DNA of 64,000 nt. Origin: Allodiplogaster sudhausi (taxonomy: Eukaryota > Nematoda > Chromadorea > Rhabditida > Diplogasteridae). Of the stretch, positions 54,255 to 64,000 are shown in pieces. Each line of letters begins with the position of its first letter. Positions within the stretch are counted from its first letter, which is position 1. The translations under genes and the position numbers were made by a program. The stretch covers positions 5,445,001-5,509,000 of the forward strand of contig CALZFC010000009.1 in the NCBI GenBank assembly GCA_945643635.1. The letters are read 5' to 3'. Below the pieces are notes generated by a model. The model was not told the origin of the DNA. It worked only from the letters and a program-made list of their open reading frames with translations, and did not search any database.

Positions 54255-55712
54255 TCTCTTTGCCGCTGAATTAGTTTTAGGCACTATATTTCTTACAAAC
54301 TTTTCCATGTGCCAAATAATTGTAATTATTCGTTGTCTTATTCGCTGGTAAATAAAATGTATGTACTTCGAGCAAAATTCTGACAAATATTTTTTTATCT
54401 CTACACATCCCTGAAGCCTTTCAGGCGAACGAATTATTGCAAACGTTACTATAAAAATATACCTACGCTGATCGCAAAAAAAACCCTCTGAACAGCACAT
54501 ATCAGGCAACGAAAAAGAAAGCTAGCAAAGTTCTCTGAAAACATAAACAGATTGGAATATCTAATAACATCCGATAACTCTTGCATGATCCAAGAAAGGA
54601 AATTTGAATATTTGGGGTTAAGTGAAAGAATAGTTCGGGAGAGCGATGAGGTAGTGTTAAGAGCTCTCTGACCTGGAATAGTTAACAGAACATCAGGGTA
54701 GTATATTACGGTCATAGTAGTGTGAACGTATCATGATATGACTGAAATAGTAACGACAAGGTCAATCACTCTGGGATATACGAAGTTTGGCAAAATATGA
54801 CAAGAGGATCTTCTTCTAAACTACTACAACTCTAACAATCAAAAGTATAGATCTGTTACATCGCGATCACGTAAAAATGAATCTAGAGCAAGAAGAGAAT
54901 AAATACCACATCGAACAAGAGAAATCCCGGTCATAAGAGCGGCAAGTCGGTTGCAGCAACTGTCCTTCCTTGCCATTTCGGTAAACACTCTTCGTAAGAT
55001 ATTTCGAATAGCGAAAGCGGATGGATGAGCGCTGAAGATTGAGATTTGCATGAATATTGAGCACACAGGATGATAAAATTAACTGTTAGCAAAAGAATTG
55101 CACTACGGGGAATTGCTGAATCACCGGGGAGGATGCAATCTAAAGGGCACAATATGCAGAGACAACAATGATGCAATGAAGTAACAATGAGAGAAAGTTA
55201 TGCAAATGAAAATATCGGAAAGTACATATATACGAGTTGAGATTGTCGAATTGTATATGCAAGGCAGAAATATGACAAATGCATGGGAGCAATTAAAGAA
55301 AGCTATACAAAATATTATCAAAGAAATGCAAGGTAGAAATGCGAGAAAGTAAAGCAATGTGGTAATGAAAGGGAGTGAAGATAAAAGTATTTATTTCAAA
55401 GTTGTAAGAATCGTGACTTAGTCAAAGACATGGTATCACCAGGCTGTACTAGTGAATACAAACAGAACACAACGGGTAGCCTCTGAGAGAAAGCACCAAT
55501 ATCTCTTCGTATATACAAATAAGCTGGGTTTTTTTTCAAAATGCTAAAGAGTCTCACTAATTGTAAGGAAGAAGAATATGTCACTGAAAAAATGAAAAAG
55601 GATAAATTAGATAGATTGTTAAGTGGCAGGCCGTGCTTGCCTTTCCGCCCTGAGACTCGCCGCTGCCTCGGCTGCGATTCGCCTCGCGGCGGCACGGATG
55701 GCCGCGTGCGGA
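54255..55712. other. intergenic, AT-rich
   Basis: Lies between the tRNA remnant and the stop codon of the large minus-strand gene. It holds that gene's 3'UTR. A minus-strand AATAAA occurs near 55388-55394. I see no other supported gene. Confidence 0.45.
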
Positions 55713-58700
55713 TCAGCTTTTGCTCGCGACTCCGGACTGAGCGCAGAGGTTGGCGACGACGCGCACACCGTGGAGCACGTCGCGAAACACATCAGTATCT
55801 AGAGAAGAAGATGCTAGCCAAAGAAACTACATATTCCTAAAGAGTGTTCGTCTATTGGTTCTGTATAATAAAGGCTCTGTTGTATGGAATTTTGGTTGAA
55901 TGGTAATGAAGGGAGAGGACTACAGACATTGGCCTCTTCAATGGTGGCGGCCGATGGACTGAACGAGCCGGACATCGAGTTGTAGCTGCTCCGAGATGAA
56001 GATGCTTGATCACCAGAGGAATGCTGCGAGGAAGACGTGCTGCTTCCTAAAGATACTATCGATTAGTTGAAAGTAAATGACACATGAAAAGAAAGATGAT
56101 ATATGTGTATATGTATATCTTACGCGGACTGCTAGAGCGGGAGTGCTGCGGCCGAGCAGGCCTAAGAAGACCTCTGGTCTTTGCCGTTCGTTGTGACTCC
56201 AACGAGGCGCGAAACATGCTAAAAAGATATCTTTTCTCTATTTATATCAAAAATGTTCCTTAATTCTAGAACGGAGAGACCCTTTTGCCATTTGATAGGA
56301 GTGAGAGGCAAATAAAACCTTAAAGTGGCATCTTGAATTTCACGCGAACTGGTCGTGTTGATAGGAGGAACTGCCTTGCGGTGATCCGCTGATGTCATTG
56401 AGCTCGTCGGCTGTTCAAACGGAGAACTGGCGAGTTTTCTAGCGGATTCGATCGACGCAGAGAGAGCCTTCCAGAAGTTGTCATCCCTCTGCAAATTAGA
56501 AAGATATATGCCTAACACTTTAAAGGACCGCTTCGGCTAAAGTGTGCGTGCAGATCTGAAGAAATTTTCGGCTATCAGATTCCTTCTTCTACATGTCCTG
56601 TTTTATTGTTTTTTTTTTTATGAATCAGCTCGACGTGCGGTGAACATAGAGCACAAGATCACACATGCTCGCTCAGCGTATAGTAAAAGGGTGGGGGGGG
56701 GGGAATTTCTTCTGAGATGCACGCAAATTCGCCGACGAGGTCGTTTAAGCTAATTAAGAGAGCCTATCTGAGATATTTCGACCATGGCCATAGCAGAAGG
56801 TGCAGGGAACAAAAATATTTTTTGATTTTAATTTCCTTTGCAGGGCTTATGTAGCATCATGGGAGCTTCCAAAAAACTTTTTTTCAAAAAATATTTTGAA
56901 TGTATAACTACAGTATGCCTCGATTTATCGAAAATATTCGATTGACTATAAAATTCGTAAAAGGTAACCAAACTAAATTTTGAAAGTATCGTTTTATTAA
57001 GGGCGCACAAAAATGACATAGAAAGGATTTCATAAAAGTTTCATTATAAGGTCGAAATGAGCACTTATATTATGGGAATGCGCCATTAGAGTGCCAAGCA
57101 GTAGAAACTGCGCGATGAGACCATATCCATTTGATAGAGCGTCATTTGTTACCCCTAGAAAACTGCCTCTCATGTGGATCCTCCTACGGGAACTTTACAA
57201 TGTAGAGGGGTGAACACAGCGTGGAGTAATAACCCGCAGAACAAAAAATGGCTATAAAATGAGTTTTTCTCGCTCTTTTCAGAAACCAAAGATACCATTG
57301 TGTTTATAATTTAGAAATGCATAAAAATGTCATACATAATTTGTTCATACGATTACATTCTCAATCATTTTTTCGGCAAAAACCGAATTTCTGCCTGTGT
57401 CGCAGACATAGAAGCGCCTTTAATTGCACATAGACATCAGAACTACGCCACAATTTCTACTTCATTTCAAAGCGCAGTGTTTTTCACGTCGGATAAAATA
57501 CTCATTGTTTGTACTTTTTTTCCCAAGAGCTCGGGGTGTTTAGTTGACTCCGCGGAGCTCAGGGCAGCTAGTTCAAAAAATCCCATTTAACCTCGCTAAC
57601 ATGCGTCAAACTTAATATTATGCAAAATAATTGTCATATTGGTGTTCGTGGTATTAATAAACCCCCTGGAGTCTATTTGGAGAAAAAAAAATTTTCCAAA
57701 AAAATTTCGAATATTTTCGGACAAATTTCGTGAAAAAAGTCGAAATTTTTTGGAAATATTTTTTCTCCAAATTGACTTCAGGGGGGGTTTATTAATACCA
57801 CGAACACGAATATGACAATTATTTTGCATAATATTCAGTTTGACGCAGCGAGGTTAAATGGGATTTTTTGAACTAGCTGCACTGAGCTCCGCGGAGTCAA
57901 CTAAACACCCCGAGCTCTCGGGAAAGAAAGTACAAACAATGAGTATTTTATCCGACGTGAAAAACACTGCCCTTTCAAATGAAGTAGAAATTGTGGCTAA
58001 GTTCTGATGTCTATGTGCAATTAAAGGCGCTTCTATGTCTGCGACACAGGCAGAAATTCGGTTTTTGCCGAAAAAATGATTGAGAATGTAATCGTATGAA
58101 CAAATTATGTATGACATTTTTATGCATTTCTAAATTATAAACACAATGGTATCTTTGGTTTTTGAAAAGAGCGAGAAAAACTCATTTTATAGCCATTTTT
58201 TGTTCGGCGGGTTATTACTCCACGCTGTGTTCACCCCTCTACATTGTAAAGTTCCCGTAGGAGGATCCACATGAGAGGCAGTTTTCTAGGGGTAACAAAT
58301 GACGCTCTATCAAATGGATATGGTCTCATCGCGCAGTTTCTACGGCTTGGCACTCTAATGGCGCATTCCCAAAATATAAGTGCTCATTTCGACCTTATAA
58401 TGAATCTTTTATGAAATCCTTTCTATGGCTTTTTTGTGCGCCTTTAGATAACGAATAAAGCGATACTTTCAAAATTTAGTTTGGTTACCTTTTATCGAGG
58501 CATACTGTAGTTATACCTTCAAAATATTTTTTGAAAAAAAGTTTTTTTGGAAGCTCTCATGATGCTACATAAGCCCTGCAAAGGAAATTAAAATCAAAAA
58601 AATATTTTTGTTCCCTGCACCCTCATGATCCAGTATCTCAGACAGGCTCTCTTAAGTTCGGGGATGGCCGCAGCTTCGTGCCACTCCTTTCAAAGCGCGA

Positions 58701-61700
58701 ACGTTTCGGCTTCGACAACCGCATGAATTTCAACAAAATAATGCCATCAAACGTACAACTTTCATGTGGAGTCTCGATTGACCTATGGAAGTTCGCTTCA
58801 TCTTGACATCTTTTCCTCCTTTTCTTCCATCATTCATCTCGGTAGATGTTTTCTTGATCTTCTTCTCATGCTGCACTGGAGTGGAAGGGCGGGACTGCTC
58901 TACCCCTTTGCCCATCGGTTCGTCGTCATCAATTGTCACCAGCTAAAAATGCGTCAATGAATGAGAATAAAGGATCGCTGATAATAATCACAGGAGATTT
59001 CTTTCTCCCCAAACCTCAGCTGGCTCGCTTTTGCAAAATCGACGGTACGTGCGGATGGGCAAAGGCATGGCTGACGTCATCATAGTCAGCGCAAACTTTT
59101 CCGGTGTTGTCAGATGAACAGAAAGCACCGTTAACTGTAAATGCGCCGATGGAAGTTAATTCAAAAAAAAAACTTTAACCAGTAAATATCTTAAAAGAAA
59201 TTGCTACGGCAAACCTCATCTGGATCAACTTCTGAGTCCGAATCGACAACGATGACATCTTCTGGTGTTCCTTGAGGGCTCGTCGCTCGAAAAGAATTCG
59301 TCGCCTCAGTAACGATGACACGCGGAGTGGGAGACGGTGCGGGAATTCTAGCTTCGTCTGATTCAGAAGCCCTCAGAAAAAGTTCGACTGCTATTCGCTG
59401 AGTGGGAACTATGTTTAATGTTGCTCCAGCTGTCTCTTCGTCGCGCGTTTCGTGAACGTCGATGCCAGTGCTTTCCTCGGTAAATACTGGCAGATGGGGG
59501 ATCACAATGTCCATCTTAGCATGCTCTATTCTTGTCACTTTCTCTGCTAGCACAATTGACGCATGGCCGGCTTGTTCTTCACATTGACTCAGATGAGCAG
59601 TGAAAGTGATCTCCTCTTCAGTCCGCAGCATCCCCTTTCGTAGCTCGGACATATCCAGCTTTGTCGTGGGGCCCTGACAGCTCGGAACAAATGCCAGCGG
59701 CACCTCTTCTTCGTTCTCCTTCCGCTTGATCCTAATCGTTTCTTTGACGCGACTCCACTCGCTACACCAGATGCCGCCGATCTTATTGGTCTAGATGGAT
59801 ATGGGAAATTAGACGAATATTATGCTTTAGAAGAACGAGAAAGCACAACCTCCAAGAGTGAGTAAGAGCTCCAAGAATGATGAATATCCGGTCCGAGGTC
59901 GGCAAGGGAACGGCTACGGGTATTCAGATGCCGCATCGTTACGGGGATATATTTACCAGCGTTCTAAAACAACATTGTCAAACATGTGTTTAACAATCAG
60001 GATTATTGTGCGTCAGTCATTACTAAACTATTTTTATTTTTATTTACAACCTCTCCGGCCATGAAATCGTGAACGGTCCCTGGTGATTCTGAAGCAGTGG
60101 GCTTGAGATGCCAAGGGAATCGAGCAGTGATACGCTGGCCAGTCCAAGCCGGAGCCGACCGAGACCTCCGAGTTCTCTGAGAAGAACTTTGTTGTTTCGA
60201 CATGCACAGCAAACTATCAGATACCAAGGAATGCAAACCCGAGAATGCAGGGCAGTCTCGAAGAAATGGAAGTGAGAGAAGTGAAGCTCGGCTTCATCCA
60301 CACGGCTCGCCACACTCTCCATCGTTTCGAGAGCACGAGTGATGTTCGGAGTCTTCTGCAACGAGACCGCACCACTCGCAGCCATGTCGATCCCCTCGTC
60401 ATTCGCGATTAACTTCAGTGCGGAAGTCATGTCATCCAGTGAAAACTAAGAGAAGAAATATGTTCATGCATTAACAATGTGCGAATTTACCGAAGATGAT
60501 AATGTTTTTATCGCAATCGCGTCGTCCATCGGAGTGAAACGTAGCTTCTTCGTCGCTACCGTGGAGCTGATGTCCTCTTCCTTCTTCTTGTCTTCATCTC
60601 CATTCTCATCTCTCCGCTTCCGTGTAACTGCTTTCTGTCTGAAATATGGAAATGTGATGCACTGCAAATGCAGAAATGCCATTAAAAATTAGAGCAGAAC
60701 TGACTCTTGTTTTGTCTCTGGAGTGATGGTAGCAAGCTTGGGCGGAAGGAGCGCCACCTTCTCAATGGTGGCTGCTTTTGGAACCGGCTCGAGACTCAGC
60801 GAGACAGCAATGGAATTATTGTAGCAGCGAAACAGAAGTCGAGGCTCATCGAGGACGTCAGTTTGTGGATGAATCTGTACATAACTACTTTAGATCAGGC
60901 TTGTTGATCCCTTTCAAATTAAAGTGACATCTGATTATCGTACCCCATCTGACTAACTTGAGTATGTCAATTGGTCAAAGAATTGAATTGCCTTGAATTG
61001 CATATATTTGTCTGCACCTTGGCCGCCAGTCCTTGAACCTGCTGAAGATACCGAACGCTCTGTCGCGCAATTGCAAGCAGCTCCTCGGCAGCTTTTTCGA
61101 TCTCACCTTTGATGCAACTCAAGAATGCGAACGCGAAGGCCATGCGCTCTTCCTTAAACAAATTTAAAAAATTGTTAGCAGCATTAACGTGAACAAACGA
61201 CAAAAAAATTGACGTACCCGAATCAGCTCCTTTAGCCTAGGATCTTTCTGTAGGATCTCATCTGGAACGGCGATGCCCGAATACTTGATGGAATGCTCTT
61301 GATTGAGCTCCGGCTGTTCTTTCACTTCAGTCACATCCTTCAGCAGATTGTGCCCGGCCTCCTCGCTCATGCAGACATGATCCAGCTGCAAGCTTCCTCT
61401 TGAAAACAGCATCCTTTTTTTTCATAAACGTGCCCGTAATTAGAATAAAAATGATTATTCGCTCAGAAGATATTTCATAAATAAGGTTTTAACTAGCCAT
61501 ACCTTTTCCCGAAGTGATATCTCCTCCATGTCGCAAAGATCATGAAGCAGATTGCGAACACGTCGCTCAGCTAGAAGAATTCGAGAGCTCTCGTCTGCAC
61601 AAAGACGTTTCTCTGCGCCCAGCTTAGGATGCTGTAATACTGCCACTTCTTCACATGTAATTAATAATAATGTATTTTAGTTTAAAAAAAACTCTACCTT

Positions 61701-64000
61701 GACTCCACGAATGAGTGTGTGGACTTGAGTCATTTCCATGTGAGAAACCTCGCAGAGGTATATCATGGCCTTTAATATAAGAGAGTCACTTCCTTACATT
61801 GCATAAACCCGCTAATGATTGGTGAAAGAGCACTCACCGAGACATCGTCAAGCATCTTCTCGCGCTGCTGATCAAAAAGACTTTCGTGATGGACATAGTC
61901 GGTCCGCTCAGCCAAGTACTTGAAGAAGCAGAACTGGAAGAAAAGCAATTGCCGAGAGACTTGCTGACTAAAATGACCGTGGCCTTTCCGACGGAGAACT
62001 CCAGAGAATAATGAAGAAGACAATGCTAGCCTGTACTCTCTGCAGCATGTACTGAAGGCGGGCTCGCTGAAGCAGGTATGCGAAGTGATGAGAGGCAGCT
62101 TCAGCAGAAGAAGCATCCCGAATAATATCACATGAATATACCTAGAAAAAAATCTTACAATACACAATAAAATTATATTTAAAGAAAACAAAAAGATATC
62201 TTCTTTGCCTGATAGCGCGACAGGCGGTCATCAGCTCTTTCGAGGAGAAGCTCAACAAGATGCTTGAATTCGGCACGTTCGCACAGCAGAGTCAGCAGCT
62301 CGTCGTCGAGAAGGTCACACCATTCGAACAACGGACCGTTCTCGGGGTAGTCTAAGACGGGAATACGATATGGCTAGAGTTAAATTTATTTTTTTGGAAG
62401 ACAAAAGGGATCGCTTCCATGACTCTTCTTTCAATGATCTCTTCGTGATTATTCTTCTTATTGTTTGCAGAACTTTTTTCAATGATTGGATCAGCATAAA
62501 ATTAGAAAAAAAAATTATTAAAAGAAAAAGCAGGTCACTCAAATGTTTGGAAAAAGGAGAAAATATACCTGTGCCTTCGCCATCAACGCACTGTTCGATA
62601 AAATCTGCGAGATGGTGTTGGAACTCGGAGGCAAGCTCGCCTGCTTCGGGCTCCTGAACAGGATACATCCAAATACAGTCCAACCACTTAATCTCTGAAT
62701 GTGTACATACCACTCTCTTGGAGAAGTCGATTTCCCCATCGAGAACCGCCTTCAGCAGTTTCTGACTGCGCGCAGATCGGGAAACCAAGAACTTCGTAAG
62801 CGGATTTCCTACGGCTGTGTTCCTCTTACATTTCACTTTCCTCCCACCAATGTGCCCAGCATGCTCGCTCTTTGCGCCCTTTCTATGCTCTCCTTTTGTT
62901 GTTTCCGATTTCGTCGAGGTTTCTTCTGCCTTAGCCTTCACTTTAGCCGCTGCGGCCGCCTGCTCTGTTTGTGTCTTTGTGCTCGTTGGAAGAATGCTAG
63001 CGATCGCTCTCTGCGGGGTAGAAGAGTTGGAAGTTGTGGTCGTGGTAACCGGTGTCATAATTCCTGCTGTTGTTGTCAGTCCTTTGACTGGAGTGACCAT
63101 TTCGGTGAGAGGTCGCGGAGTGGCCAGGGTCGGATTCGTGTCCTCTGCCGAAGTCACGACTACACTGAGCAGGGAGGCTACGGTTTTGACTGGAGACGTG
63201 AAGGTGCTGCTGGTAGAGGTAGTTGAAATTGTGACGACAGACGAAATCGCCGAGGATGTCGTGACCGGTGGCAGAATCCTCAGCTTCCTAACGTACTTAT
63301 CGGAGCTCTTCGTTGACATCTAAATGAAAGAGTTCGATTGGTTGTAAGGTCGTTCGGCTGGGTACTGTAATAGGCTAACCTTATATCGATGCCTTCTCTC
63401 ATTGCACTCTCGAACAGTGACGAATCGTTGGTGGAGTGCACGCGGTTCAGCGACAAGCGGCTCAATGCAGTGGTTGGCGAGCCGCTCAGGGAGGGGCGGC
63501 GGCACGAAGGATTTAAGCGAGTGCAAGTCGTTCACGCTGTACAGGCGAGCGCAGTCTTGGCGCTCGAAGGGACGTTGTCTGAAACATCGATCAAGTTTAT
63601 ACAAGGATAAGAGTAACAATAAAAATAGAAAACATGGCCGATATATACCGGTGATGTTTTGTCGGCTCGTCTGAGAGAAATGTCCCGCGCTCTTGTTCAC
63701 GTAGAAAGAGACGGCTAGGCGAGCGGCGTAACTCAACGTGGAAGCCCATCTTGGATGGAGCGATATCCTTGTCGTATCTGGAAACAAAATAGAGGATTTA
63801 ATGAGAATGATTCATAATGAGAACGGCGAAATAATGAAGCAGAAAAGAACAAACAGCTGCTCGAGTTTCTTGAGCCTCTCGATATACTGCTCCGCATCCT
63901 TCATCAGCCAGATGGCCGACGGCAACGGCCCGAGCACCGGCGGAAAGTTCCACTCCTGACGAATTTGGGTGGGGAAGTGAGCGCGTTGCAGCTGCGGTCG
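55713..64000 (-). CDS. very large, probably nuclear helical-repeat protein (C-terminal 1,386 aa)
   Basis: 24 minus-strand exons with consistent phases run from the window edge (5' end missing) to TGA 55715-55713: 64000-63855, 63777-63649, 63578-63380, 63319-62711, 62653-62569, 62351-62209, 62141-62037, 61933-61838, 61769-61698, 61631-61503, 61385-61218, 61152-61018, 60874-60701, 60661-60491, 60445-60239, 60176-60051, 59963-59850, 59790-59215, 59134-59015, 58942-58760, 56488-56319, 56218-56124, 56046-55924, 55798-55713. Order: FPPVLGPLPSAIWLMKDAEQ and MGFHVELRRSP; a Thr/Ser/Pro-rich spacer with a basic KVKCKRN patch; a long alpha-helical part (FKHLVELLLERADDRLSRYQ, YLLQRARLQYMLQR, RRVRNLLHDLCDMEE) like HEAT/ARM solenoids; basic TRKRRDENGDEDKKK (NLS-like); an acidic end DVIVVDSDSEVDPDE; a Ser-rich tail. 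I do not recognise it. A virilizer-like m6A-complex scaffold was considered for size and layout but I saw no diagnostic motif. Terminal exon choice is uncertain. Confidence 0.7.
56754..56757. repeat. TTAA, left flank of the palindromic element
   Basis: TTAA lies directly outside the left end (TTAA|GAGAGCC) and matches the right flank, so it is a candidate 4-bp target-site duplication. Confidence 0.65.
56758..57710 (+). repeat. left arm of the inverted repeat
   Basis: About 953 bases. It contains an ATG-started 87-codon frame at 57327-57590 (+). Close to its outer end it differs from the other arm by a short replaced segment (ATTTCGACCATGGCC in place of ACTGGATCATG). Confidence 0.85.
57740..58651 (-). 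repeat. right arm of the inverted repeat
   Basis: About 912 bases, the reverse complement of the left arm. The matching 87-codon frame is at 58117-57854 (-); the two frames differ at only 5 of 87 residues. Confidence 0.85.
58652..58655. repeat. TTAA, right flank of the palindromic element
   Basis: GCTCTC|TTAA at the right end mirrors the left flank. Confidence 0.65.
62142..62208 (-). other. GC-AG intron in the large minus-strand gene
   Basis: The exon ends CTATCAG|GCAAAG at 62209 and the next starts at 62141 after TTTTTCTAG. Reading on hits a stop after ten codons, and no GT donor exists in that stretch. Confidence 0.7.

Larger units (their letters stand above)
56758..58651. mobile_element. 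near-palindromic foldback element, TTAA-flanked
   Basis: A 1,894-bp insertion made of two long inverted arms (about 56758-57710 and 57740-58651) around a spacer of about 29 bases. The ends read GAGAGCCTATCTGAGATA and, on the other strand, GAGAGCCTGTCTGAGATA (17 of 18 the same). Long stretches of the arms match almost base for base, including an 87-codon frame in each arm. TTAA flanks both ends. TTAA duplication is the mark of piggyBac-type transposases, but the ends lack the usual CCC start and no transposase is present, so this would be a non-autonomous foldback or MITE-like element. It lies wholly inside intron 56489-58759 of the large minus-strand gene. Confidence 0.85.

Noticed and set aside
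56758..58651. Assigning the palindrome to piggyBac
   Set aside because: TTAA flanks fit, but the ends do not start with CCC and there is no transposase; left as an unclassified foldback element.
60003..60236. Alternative frame VLLRELGGLGRLRLGL for exon 60176-60051
   Set aside because: It looks helical but needs a phase-1 junction that the previous exon does not provide; the phase-0 frame joins cleanly at both ends.
62699..63323. Plus-strand frames of 168-175 aa
   Set aside because: Antisense to the 203-codon exon 63319-62711 of the large minus-strand gene, whose junctions and phases agree with its neighbours.
55713..64000. Naming the large minus-strand gene virilizer/VIRMA
   Set aside because: Size and general layout are compatible, but I could not see a diagnostic motif and the N-terminal domain is outside the window.

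Overview
The window is animal nuclear DNA, most likely from a nematode. The FKBP12-type protein at 539-1059 reads like the nematode form of this family. Several introns are only 39-50 nt long. The ABC transporter carries the kind of duplicated exons that I recall from worm and fly MRP genes, and a 7TM receptor of worm-like style is nested in one of its introns. The clade is uncertain. An LRP5/6-type receptor, which I recall C. elegans lacks, argues for a lineage other than Caenorhabditis. There is no bacterial-style organisation, no rRNA and no CRISPR array. Gene models were built by hand from reading frame, splice sites and intron phase, and the phases agree across more than 100 junctions.

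Layout. 0.5-1.1 kb (+): FKBP12 prolyl isomerase. 1.7-4.1 kb: two small secreted low-complexity peptides in divergent orientation, one proline-rich (-) and one Gly/Gln/Phe-rich (+). 6.5-15.9 kb (+): a 38-exon receptor with four YWTD propellers each followed by an EGF module, three LDLa modules, one TM helix and a Pro/Ser-rich tail, which is the LRP5/6/Arrow arrangement. 16-34.7 kb: mostly intergenic and full of (GA)n/(CT)n tracts, with one disordered basic protein on the minus strand (23.8-26.9 kb). 34.7-50.7 kb (+): a full-length ABCC/MRP transporter of about 1,576 aa with four interchangeable 156-nt exons in TMD2. Its 3.9-kb intron holds a complete 7TM receptor on the opposite strand (45.0-47.0 kb). 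53.1-54.1 kb (+): a divergent phospholipid-scramblase-like gene, followed by a truncated initiator-tRNA-Met remnant. 55.7-64.0 kb (-): the last 24 exons of a very large, probably nuclear protein that I could not identify. One of its introns carries a 1.9-kb near-palindromic element flanked by TTAA.

How the genes relate. The genes look functionally independent: Wnt co-receptor, export pump, chaperone, secreted peptides, chemoreceptor-like 7TM protein and membrane-lipid protein. No operon-like spacing is seen. The most notable items are the MRP exon cassette, the intronic palindromic element, the LRP5/6 receptor with an ambiguous or alternative cytoplasmic end, the nested receptor gene, and three GC-AG introns that reading frame and motifs require.
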